Assembly (NCBI GenBank): GCA_963675135.1
Contig: OY776121.1
Location: 59,479,265-59,543,264, forward strand
DNA: 64,000 bases
Reading direction: 5' to 3'
Source: Galeopsis tetrahit
Taxonomy: Eukaryota > Streptophyta > Magnoliopsida > Lamiales > Lamiaceae
Below the pieces are notes generated by a model. That model was given only the letters and a program-made list of their open reading frames with translations. It had not been told where the DNA came from and ran no database searches. This document shows positions 19,657-29,425 of the stretch, in pieces. The position numbers and the translations under genes are program-made. How positions within the stretch are numbered: the stretch's first letter is position 1; every line of letters begins with the position of its first letter.

Positions 19657-20868
19657 TTAAGTGAAACCCTGAGCGACCAAGCGAGCTTTATGATGTTCCA
19701 CAGATCCATCAGAGTGATATTTCGTTCGAAATACCCATTTGGAGCCAACAATGTTTACACCAGAGGGGCGAGGAACTAAATCCCAAGTGTGATTGTTGCG
19801 AAGAGCATCGATTTCTTCTTGCATGGCTGCCAGCCAAAGGGGAGATTTGGCAGCCGACTTGAATCCCCAAGGTTCAGATGAAAGGGCCAGGGCAAAGATG
19901 AGTGCCGAGGAGGTTGAAGCAACTAGATATTTTGGTTTAAAAATACCTGCCTTTCCCTGAGTAATCATTGGGTGCGAAGAAGTAAGTGGAGGCAAGGTGC
20001 GAGCAGGAGGTGGTTGTTGGGCGACCACCGGAGCAATGACTGGATCTGGCTCAGATGAGCAAAGCGAGCAAGGGTCAGACGGTGTTGGAGGGGATTGCTC
20101 GGCAGAGGAAGACGAACAGGTAGGCTCCAAAAACACAGAGACATCCAACATAGGCTCGGGATATGAGCGAGCAGATGCCGAGAAAGGAAAGCATTGCTCG
20201 TCAAATTTTGCATGACGAGTGATGAAGACTATGTTCGAATCTGGATCAAGACATCGGAATCCTTTGTGAACACTGCTGTAACCCAAGAAAATACAGGGGC
20301 GACTACGAGGTGCCAACTTGTGTGAAGCATAATCACGGAGAAATGGATAAACTCGGCAACCAAAGGGTTTCAAGTTCCCATAGTTCGGCAGCTCAGAGAA
20401 TAACTCCTGAAACGGAGAAGTGCCTTTCAAGATGGTGGGGGGTAGGCGATTGATGACATAGACAGCTGCCGAAAACGCATCAAACCAAAATCGAGGAGGA
20501 AGATTGCCATGGAACAACATAGAGAGCCATGTTTCAATGATGTGTCGATGTTTGCGCTCAGCTCTGCCATTTTGCTCAGGAGTATATGGACAGGACAGTC
20601 TATGAAAAACTCCATGTTTTCGCAAGAAGCCGGAGACTCTATTATTGACGAACTCCGTTCCCCCATCACTCTGAAACACTTTCATAGAGGTAGAGAATTG
20701 GTTGCAAGCAAAGGTGTGGAAAGTCTCCAGTATGCTCGGAAATTCACTTTTAGCTCGCATAGGATATAACCAAGAAAATCTAGAGAAATCATCAACGAAC
20801 ACGGCATAATATCGATAACCATCTGTGGACAAAATGGGTGCAGGGCCCCATAAATCACAATGCACCAA
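19657..20868 (-). pseudogene. Element C pol, integrase and RT N-terminal part
   Basis: A 403-codon open stretch of the pol frame. Integrase core motifs VHCDLWGP, FQSDGGTEF and EQNGRAERKHR supply the D, D and E residues. The stretch also holds the copia IN-RT linker and the RT start (WVFRTKYHSDGSVEHHKARL). It ends at TAA 19657 where relatives have Gln (VAQGFT-stop-IPGDDF). On the right it is separated from gag by a TAG, also at a Gln (CSSC-stop-LAKSKK). Both stops are also present in the duplicate copy and so predate the duplication. Confidence 0.88.
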
Positions 20869-20931
20869 ATTAAGGACAGATAAAGCTCGTTTTTCATTAA
20901 CTGGAAATGATAATTTTTTGCTCTTGGCTAA

Positions 20932-22386
20932 CTAACAAGAAGAGCAAACTTCCGGAGTGGGTAATATAGATGTAACGGAAATAGCTCTTAGCTTATGTAA
21001 ATTTTTCAAAACATCAAAGGGTACATGGCCCAATCTTAAGTGCCACAAATTGAAAGAAGCCTTGGATATGGTGGAGCGAACAGCAGCAACAAAGGCTGGA
21101 AGCGAGGAGTCTAACACATATAGACCTTGCTCACGTCTGCCCCGAGCGATCACCTCCTTGGTGTTCCGCTTCTGAATGTGAAATGATTTATCGGAAAAAA
21201 CAACATCAACAGCTAGATCAGAGGTTAATTTACTGATAGACAAAAGATTCTTCGTGATATTAGGCACAACCAACACGTCACGAAGACGAACTGAATTGGA
21301 TATAGAGCGAGAACCAATATGTGAAATAGGAAAAGCAGAACCGTTACCAACAATCACGGAACCATTACCAGAGTAGGGCGAGTAGGAATCCAGGTCAGAA
21401 GGGCGAGATGTCATGTGCGCCGAAGCACCAGATTCAATAAACCAGTCAGAGGTTGGGGTTGGGTCTAGCGAGCAGGCAGGGTGAAAAGCCTGAGCTAGAT
21501 GTGCCGAGAGATCGGGTTGACGAGCATATGGCGAGGCAGCAATGTGGTCGGGGGGGCGAGCATATCGAGTGGGGCATTTGTCAGCATAGTTCTCACCCCG
21601 ACATATTTGGCAACGGGGAATGTAAGGCCTGCGCTCGCCGCGAGCAGTGTAATGCCGACCACCCCGAGTTGACAAAGACTGCGAGGAACCACCAGATCGA
21701 TGGTAGGGTTGATTGCGAGGACGAGCATGAGAAACAAAAGCGGCCTGAGCAGGCTCAGGGGTCTTGTTCATGATTTCGAAGGTTGTGGCCTGGTGCAGGA
21801 GATCCCGAAAGGTCGGGACAGGGGTCATGGCCATTCGAGTGACAGCAAAGCCTCCAAAGTGTGGCCCCAAACCTCGTAAGAACCAGTGGGACTTATCGGA
21901 TTCGTCGATGGGCTTACCAATGGCAACAAGTTGATCGCAAATGACCTTGAATTTGCGACCGTAATCGGCAACGGGCATGTCATTACGCTTAAGGAGAAGG
22001 ATTTCCTCGCGTAATTGAGTTATTCGCGATTGGGAGAAGTGACTGAAGGCGGCCTCAAGGGCGAGCCAAGCATCCCGAGAAGTATCACAATCGATCACTT
22101 CAGAGAGGGATTCCTCGGTGAGAGAGGAGAGGAGAAGGCCAAGGACTTTCTGATCCTTAGCACGCCAGACGGTGTAGGTCGGATTTACGGCGTTGTTGAC
22201 TCTGGTGGGAGGGGCGACAGTGGTGCCATCAACATGGCCAAACAGATCGGCACAGTGGAGCATCGGAAGAACCTGTTTCTTCCATAGAAGAAAATTAGTG
22301 GAGGTCAGTTTGACCGTAACCATATGTATTAAGACATTCATGGGGATTGAGGAATCGGCCATTGGAATGTAGATCGAGGGGGACAA
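20932..22386 (-). pseudogene. Element C gag and protease (inactive)
   Basis: 484 codons starting ATG at 22386, about 107 bp after the primer site. Residues 20-210 form a copia Gag (LTSTNFLLWKKQVLPML, WLALEAAFS, FLRGLGPHF). The zinc knuckle at ~259-271 reads CQICRGENYADKC, in which the His of CCHC is not evident. The protease motif reads WFIESGASAHMTS with Glu318 in place of the catalytic Asp. The GAG-pre-integrase region (LWHLRLGHVP) follows, and the frame ends at TAG 20932 within CSSC-stop-LAKSKK. Glu for Asp and the damaged zinc knuckle mean this gag-PR would not work even with the stop corrected. Confidence 0.88.
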
Positions 22387-22492
22387 GCTCGAGTATGAAA
22401 GGGGACGAGGGGGACTGGCTCGTCGGAGAAGGTAGAGACTGCCGTGAGGGCGGAAGGAGAAAAGATTTAGGATCGAGAGAAGGCTGATACCA

Positions 22493-23776
22493 TGTGAGAA
22501 TGATGAATGGGAAATATGATTATCATTGATAAGGGTACTCCTATTTATATTACATTGATTAGCTAACGTTACGATTTACAATAACACAAAATCTTATATG
22601 CAATATTGCATACATGCATTTCAGTCATTCACACACATGTTCTTTATAAATACACCCACAAGCTTAATTCACACACATTTTTTATAAATACACCCACAAG
22701 CTTAATTCACACACACATTTTTTATAAATACACCCACAAGCTTAATTCACACACACGTTTTTTATAAATGCACCCACTGACAGAAATTGAACATGGTCGT
22801 CTTCTCCGAGCATTTTTCGGTCACCTCAGGCCGCGGTCGGACGATGCAATTTACGATGATCTTAATCCTTAAATATTTTATATTTATTTAAATATTCTTT
22901 AATACTAATTATTATGGGTCAATGTTATTTTGTATTACGTGCAATAATATATCTTACTACATGCAATAATATATGTTACTATATATTATAATGTGGGTTA
23001 CTTAATCAATAATAAAAAATATATATATATATAAAAGAATCAGTATTACTATATAAAATTGTGTTATAACTACATGTAATAATTTTTTTTACTACATAAA
23101 AAATTATATGTTACTACATACTATAGTTTGAATTACTACATTTAATAGACGTTTGTTACTATATGTAACTTTATCAAATGATCTAATATTTTTTGCATCA
23201 TCCTACAATAAAACATTTTGTATTACAACATGATTATTGTGTTTACTACATTCGATAATATATGTTACTACGTATTATAATGTGAGTTACTACATCAATA
23301 AAAACACTAGAAAAAACGTGTTACTAAATAAAAGAATTTGTATTATTATATATATAGTTTGTGTTATTACTACATAAAATAATGTGTATTACTACATATT
23401 ACAATTTGAATTACTACATTTAATATCCCGCGTTCGACAATAAAATAAAAGATAAAAAAATCACAGAAACGAGTAAAATAAACGGATTAAAAATTTCGAA
23501 TTAAGCTGTCAGTGGGTGTATTTATAAAAAATGTGTGTGAATTAAGTTTGTTGGTGTATTTATAAAAAATGTGTGTGTGAATTAAGTTTGTGGGTGTATT
23601 TATAAAGAACATGTGTGTGAATAATGAAATGCATATATGCAATATTTCATACAAGACTAGCCCAGTAACGATGATTTACCGTTACGATTTATACTAATGA
23701 TGATTTACCGTTACGATTTACCATAAATGACTATATACCAGGAAGGTAGAGATAATCATGGAATTATTCCTTAATA
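22493..23776 (-). repeat. 5' LTR of element C split by a foldback-like insertion
   Basis: LTR sequence occupies 22493-22584 and resumes at 23666-23776. Joined, it aligns with the 200-bp 3' LTR at 18132-18331. It is followed by TSD GTTTT (23777-23781). Next comes …GGCGGATCCAG…TTAGGGGCTAAAA (about 23808-23850), which resembles the end of another common plant transposon and may be an older insertion into the locus. Confidence 0.82.
22585..23665. mobile_element. Foldback-like DNA element with repeat-built inverted termini (unit 1)
   Basis: A 1,081-bp non-coding element flanked by TAA (22582-22584 and 23666-23668). Removing it with one TAA restores the LTR sequence of element C. The ends are inverted: ATGTTCTTTATAAATAC at left pairs with its complement at right. 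Both ends carry a direct array of a ~33-37-bp unit (CACACATTTTTTATAAATAC / ACCCACAAGCTTAATT), four copies at the left (22630-22790) and three inverted copies at the right (about 23510-23630). The interior is AT-rich with many TTACTACAT-like motifs. The TAA duplication would fit PIF/Harbinger-type transposition, but the termini are unlike Tourist MITEs that I know. Confidence 0.75.
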
Positions 23777-23870
23777 GTTTTGCTATTATGTTTAATTTTG
23801 GGACAAGGCGGATCCAGAACTCGAGGAGGTTAGGGGCTAAAAAAAAAAATTAATGATACAAAACATTAAC

Positions 23871-25362
23871 AATAAGAAGGTGTTAAACCTTTTAAACCAG
23901 GCAAGAGGGGCTTGCCGCAGACCATACAACGCCTTTTTGAGGCGACAAACGTGATCTGGGAAACGAGCATCAACATAACTAGGGGGTTGGGCCATGAATA
24001 CAGACTTATCCAAAACACCATTTAGACATGCATTTGTAACATCAAGCTGGTGGAGGGACCAGTTTGATTGGACGGCGATGGTCAGGATGATCCGAACAGT
24101 CGCAGCCTTGACTACCGGGCTGAAAGTGTGGGAGAAGTCATCGCCGGGGATTTAAGTGAAACCCTGAGCGACCAAGCGAGCTTTATGACGTTCCACAGAT
24201 CCATCAGAGTGATATTTCGTTCGAAATACCCATTTGGAGCCAACAATGTTTACACCAGAGGGGCGAGGAACTAAATCCCAAGTGTGATTGTTGCGAAGAG
24301 CATCGATTTCTTCTTGCATGGCTGCCAGCCAAAGGGGAGATTTGGCAGCCGACTTGAATCCCCAAGGTTCAGATGAAAGGGCCAGGGCAAAATGAGTGCC
24401 GAGGAGGTTGAAGCAACTAGATATTTTGGTTTAAAAATACCTGCCTTTCCCTGAGTAATCATTGGGTGCGAAGAAGTAAGTGGAGGCAAGGTGCGAGCAG
24501 GAGGTGGTTGTTGGGCGACCACCGGAGCAATGACTGGATCTGGCTCAGATGAGCAAAGCGAGCCAGGGTCAGACGGTGTTGGAGGGGATTGCTCGGCAGA
24601 GGAAGACGAACAGGTAGGCTCCAAAAACATAGAGACATCCAACATAGGCTCGGGATATGAGCGAGCAGATGCCGAGAAAGGAAAGCATTGCTCGTCAAAT
24701 TTTGCATGACGAGTGATGAAGACTATGTTCGAATCTGGATCAAGACATCGGAATCCTTTGTGAACACTGTTGTAACCCAAGAAAATACAGGGGCGACTAC
24801 GAGGTGCCAACTTGTGTGAAGCATAATCACGGAGAAATGGATAAACTCGGCAACCAAAGGGTTTCAAGTTCCCATAGTTCGGCAACTCAGAGAATAACTC
24901 CTGAAACGGAGAAGTGCCTTTCAAGATGGTGGGGGGTAGGCGATTGATGACATAGACAGCTGCCGAAAACGCATCAAACCAAAATCGAGGAGGAAGATTG
25001 CCATGGAACAACATAGAGAGCCATGTTTCAATGATGTGTCGATGTTTGCGCTCAGCTCTGCCATTTTGCTCAGGAGTATATGGACAGGACAGTCTATGAA
25101 AAACTCCATGTTTTCGCAAGAAGCCGGAGACTCTATTATTGACGAACTCCGTTCCCCCATCACTCTGAAACACTTTCATAGAGGTAGAGAATTGGTTGCA
25201 AGCAAAGGTGTGGAAAGTCTCCAGTATGCTCGGAAATTCACTTTTAGCTCGCATAGGATATAACCAAGAAAATCTAGAGAAATCATCAACGAACACGGCA
25301 TAATATCGATAACCATCTGTGGACAAAATGGGTGCAGGGCCCCATAAATCACAATGCACCAA
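23871..25362 (-). pseudogene. Duplicate of element C pol (integrase-RT, truncated)
   Basis: Copy of 19376-20868. The integrase motifs are again present (VHCDLWGP, FQSDGGTEF, EQNGRAERKHR). A one-base deletion near 24390 (AAAATGAG against AAAGATGAG in unit 1) shifts the frame, so the open part ends at 24271. The shared TAA (near 24154) follows, and the copy stops at 23871 in the middle of RT. No RNase H, PPT or 3' LTR exists in this copy, so it arose by duplication of DNA and not by a new retrotransposition. Confidence 0.9.
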
Positions 25363-25425
25363 ATTAAGGACAGATAAAGCTCGTTTTTCATTAACTGGAA
25401 ATGATAATTTTTTGCTCTTGGCTAA

Positions 25426-26865
25426 CTAACAAGAAGAGCAAACTTCCGGAGTGGGTAATATAGATGTAACGGAAATAGCTCTTAGCTTATGTAAATTTTT
25501 CAAAACATCAAAGGGTACATGGCCCAATCTTAAGTGCGACAAATTGAAAGAAGCCTTGGATATGGTGGAGCGAACAGCAGCAACAAAGGCTGGAAGCGAG
25601 GAGTCTAACACATATAGGCCTTGCTCACGTCTGCCCCGAGCGATCACCTCCTTGGTGTTCCGCTTCTGAATGTGAAATGATTTATCGGAAAAAACAACAT
25701 CAACAGCTAGATCAGAGGTTAATTTACTGATAGACAAAAGATTCTTCGTTATATTCGGCACAACCAACACGTCACGAAGACGAACTGAATTGGATATAGA
25801 GCGAGAACCAATATGTGAAATAGGCAAAGCAGAACCGTTACCAACAATCACGGAACCATTACCAGAGTAGGGCGAGTAGGAATCCAGGTCAGAAGGGCGA
25901 GATGTCATGTGCGCCGAAGCACCAGATTCAATAAACCAGTCAGAGGCTGGGGTTGGGTCTAGCGAGCAGGCAGGGTGAAAAGCCTGAGCTAGATGTGCCG
26001 AGAGATCGGGCTGACGAGCATATGGCGAGGCAGCAATGTGGTCGGGGGGGCGAGCATATCGAGTGGGGCATTTGTCAGCATAGTTCTCACCCCGACATAT
26101 TTGGCAACGGGGAATGTAAGGCCTGCGCTCACCGCGAACAGTGTAATGCCGACCACCCCGAGTTGACAAAGACTGCGAGGAACCACCAGATCGATGGTAG
26201 GATTGATTGCGAGGACGAGCATGAGCAACAAAAGCGGCCTGAGCAGGCTCAGGGGTCTTGTTCATGATTTCGAAGGTTGTGGCCTGGTGCAGGAGATCCC
26301 GAAAGGTCGGGACAGGGGTCATGGCCATTCGAGTGACAGCAAAGCCTCCAAAGTGTGGCCCCAAGCCTCGTAAGAACCAGTGGGACTTATCGGATTCGTC
26401 GATGGGCTTACCAATGGCAACAAGTTGATCGCAAATGACCTTGAATTTGCGACCGTAATCGGCAACGGGCATGTCATTACGCTTAAGGAGAAGGATTTCC
26501 TCGCGTAATTGAGAGGAGTGACTGAAGGCGGCCTCAAGGGCGAGCCAAGCATCCCGAGAAGTATCACAATCGATCACTTCAGAGAGGGATTCCTCGGTGA
26601 GAGAGGAGAGGAGAAGGCCAAGGACTTTCTGATCCTTAGCACGCCAGACGGTGTAGGTCGGATTTACGGCGTTGTTGACTCTGGTGGGAGGGGCGACAGT
26701 GGTGCCATCAATATGGCCAAACAGATCGGCACAGTGGAGCATCGGAAGAACCTGTTTCTTCCATAGAAGAAAATTAGTGGAGGTCAGTTTGACCGTAACC
26801 ATATGTATTAAGACATTCATGGGGATTGAGGAATCGGCCATTGGAATGTAGATCGAGGGGGACAA
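25426..26865 (-). pseudogene. Duplicate of element C gag-protease
   Basis: 479 codons, nearly identical to 20932-22386. It lacks five residues near residue 117 (15-bp deletion) and differs at about ten other residues. It shares the premature TAG (CSSC-stop), the Asp-to-Glu change in the protease and the defective zinc knuckle with unit 1, so these mutations predate the duplication. Confidence 0.9.
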
Positions 26866-26971
26866 GCTCGAGTATGAAAGGGGACGAGGGGGACTGGCTC
26901 GTCGGAGAAGGCAGAGACTGCCGTGAGGGCGGAAGGAGAAAAGATTTAGGATCGAGAGAAGACTGATACCA

Positions 26972-27523
26972 TGTGAGAATGATGAATGGGAAATATGATT
27001 ATCATTGATAAGGGTACTCCTATTTATATTACATTGATTAGCTAACGTTACGATTTACAATAACACAAAATCTTATATGTAATATTGCATACATGCATTT
27101 CAGTCATTCACACACATGTTCTTTATAAATACACCCACAAGCTTAATTCACACACATTTTTTATAAATACACCCACAAGCTTAATTCACACACACATTTT
27201 TTATAAATACACCCACAAGCTTAATTCACACACACATTTTTTATAAATGCACCCACTGACAAAAATTGAACATGGTCGTCTTCTCCGAGCATTTTTCGGT
27301 CACCTCAGGCCGCGGTCGGACGATGCAATTTACGATGATCTTAATCCTTAAATATTTTATATTTATTTAAATATTCTTTAATACTAATTATTATGGGTCA
27401 ATGTTATTTTGTATTACGTGCAATAATATATCTTACTACATGCAATAATATATGTTACTATATATTATAATGTGGGTTACTTAATCAATAATAAAAAAAA
27501 TATATATATAAAAGAATCAGTAT
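26972..27523. repeat. Duplicate 5' LTR start of element C and left half of foldback element (unit 2)
   Basis: LTR sequence 26972-27063 is followed by the foldback element from 27064 (TAA at 27061-27063). It matches unit 1 base for base with few changes until 27523, where the 15.7-kb element C2 interrupts it. The last five bases, AGTAT (27519-27523), are the left target duplication of that element. Confidence 0.88.
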
Positions 27524-29116
27524 TGTTGGTCCTTGGTGGAGTATAACACAAGTGTATGGGGGGGGGAATGCACTTGTGTATGCAAATTCTTTTTCTTTTT
27601 GACAAACTGGTCTATCAGGCAAGTTGTCTCACAACTGGCCTGAGTGTGAACTTTGATAGATACTTGTCCTACTGATTACTATTGAGTGATCAGTTGGCTA
27701 AATATCTAAAAGAGTTGCTAAGTGCGGAATGTGGTTGGCCTTTGACTTAAGGAAATACTCCAAGTTAATTTCTGAAAAGATGCAGGTTATCAGGGACTTT
27801 GTCCAAAACAGATTTTCTTACTTACTGAGTTATGCTTCTTAAAATATGTTTGAATGTAAGTGAAATAAGGAATGCAGTAAGTAAATGGCACACAAGTTTA
27901 TAGTGGTTCAGAGACTCAAGCTCCTACATCCACTTTCCCTGATTGAACAGGATAATTCCTTCTCAATGGAATTAGCTTGTTTTATAGTGCCAAGGTGCAC
28001 TGATCAACAACACTCTCTTAGTGTTTTGATCCCTAGGATAACTTGAGTCCTAGTGCTCAATCTCTCTGAGTTAAGACTGTGTTTCACACTAACAGTCCTT
28101 AACTCCTCACTTCTACAACAAACTCTCTCTTCACTTAATGAGATAAGGGTTTGAGGTTTGGTTCCAACTAGTAGAGATATCCTTTACAATAAGAACAGTG
28201 TAAAGGCTTAGGATATCTCAATGCTAAGCTTTGGATGTTTACAAAGATTGGCTTAGCTATAAGAAGTGATTCAGGAAACTTGGAATTCTAGAGAACAGCT
28301 TGGTTTCCTTTGAAAGCTTGATGATAGTTTGATAGCTTGTAGTTGGATAATGAATTCCTTTGATCACTTCTGTATTTATAGGCAAATTGAACAACTAACC
28401 GTTGGAGGGATTAGCAATTCAAATATGTCTATTTGCAGCACCATTGAAACGGCTATGAAGCTTGGCATCCTTTTATCCACTGTGTAAAAGGGCTCTTCAA
28501 TGGTTGCTTGAATGAATGTGTTGACTTCTGACAAATGCGGCTGAGAAGACTTGTGTCAGTTTCCAATTTTGCACATTGTCCTAGGTTGATTTGTGGCAAA
28601 CTCTATACACAGCCAACGGTCAGATGGGACAAGCTCCCTGAACATTCCTGCTGCAGTTTAGAATGTTCCAACATTCATTCAATGCTTCACTCTTTAATGC
28701 TCTAAGTCTTCAATGCTTGTTTCAGGCATGATTGGCAATAAATGCTTCATTGAATGTGTATTTTGCATTCAATGCTTTTGATCATTTGTACTTCAACTGT
28801 CTTGATCTTTTGCATTTATGAACACAGCTTTATTGTTCTGGATCTCTTCAGCTCAGTTGTCCATTAGATCAGCTTATCTTGAATGGATCAGCAACTTTGT
28901 CCTATAGACCTATCAAGCTGCCTAACATTCCAGCTTTGGACAACTATCCTGATCACTAAAATATCATAACATTTCTGAGATTTTTACTTATGCATTCTAC
29001 ATACTAAAGTGCACTGAGACAGCTTGCCTGAACTTGACTTGAGCATTTCTCAACTAATCTGATCATCATCAATCAAGGGTTTTGGTATCTAATTCAAAAT
29101 CATTTTATTCCCAACA
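27524..29116 (-). repeat. 3' LTR of element C2
   Basis: 1,593 bp, TGTTGGTCCTTGGTGGAG… to …TTTTATTCCCAACA. It includes a run of nine G near 27558-27566, which is eight G in the other LTR. Confidence 0.92.
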
Positions 29117-29425
29117 ATTTCCCCCTTTTTTATGATGCCAAAACCTATTACAAAGGAACCTTGACTTATATTATACATTACCATCAGGGATAGTGAACTG
29201 GTCAACTTGCCTGAAAGAAACTGTTAGCACAATAAATCAAGTGAGGAATGTCATGTTAGGTTAGTTGAGATAATGAGTTGTTATCTCTTGATAAAAACAT
29301 AGTGATCCTTTTATATATGTGATAAACCATTACAGAGCTGAAAATCAAAAGGACTCACTAATCTAGAATAGCAGAATAACAACAGAAATCATAACAGTGA
29401 AATAGGGAAACAGAGAACTTATCCA
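29117..29425 (-). other. PPT and 3' untranslated region of element C2
   Basis: The minus-strand polypurine tract AAAAAAGGGGGAAATT (29117-29132) directly adjoins the 3' LTR. The remaining ~290 bp lie between the end of the extra ORF and the PPT and show nothing else. Confidence 0.75.

Larger units (their letters stand above)
18132..23776 (-). mobile_element. Retrofit/Ale-type Ty1/copia element C
   Basis: A copia element with short LTRs: 18132-18331 (200 bp) and a 5' LTR from 22493 to 23776 that is split by a 1,081-bp DNA element. GTTTT at 18127-18131 and 23777-23781 is the 5-bp target duplication, so both borders are certain. Inside lies one long minus-strand frame with gag, PR, IN, RT and RH, interrupted by several stop codons. 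The primer site (TGGTATCAG, near 22484-22492) touches the 5' LTR. A PPT (GACGGGGAA, 18332-18340) touches the 3' LTR. It is inactive. Confidence 0.88.
19376..23870. repeat. Tandem segmental duplication, unit 1 (4,495 bp)
   Basis: Unit 1 runs from within the RT of element C through its gag, 5' LTR with foldback insertion, and 94 bp of flanking sequence. Unit 2 starts at 23871 with the same AATAAGAAGG found at 19376. Unit 2 ends at 44035, just after the same flank (…CATTAAC). The three breakpoints share AAT (19376-19378, 23871-23873, 44036-44038), a 3-bp microhomology. Unit 2 without the 15.7-kb insertion and its TSD copy is 4,479 bp; the 16-bp deficit is mostly a 15-bp deletion in gag and a 1-bp deletion in pol. 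Confidence 0.92.
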
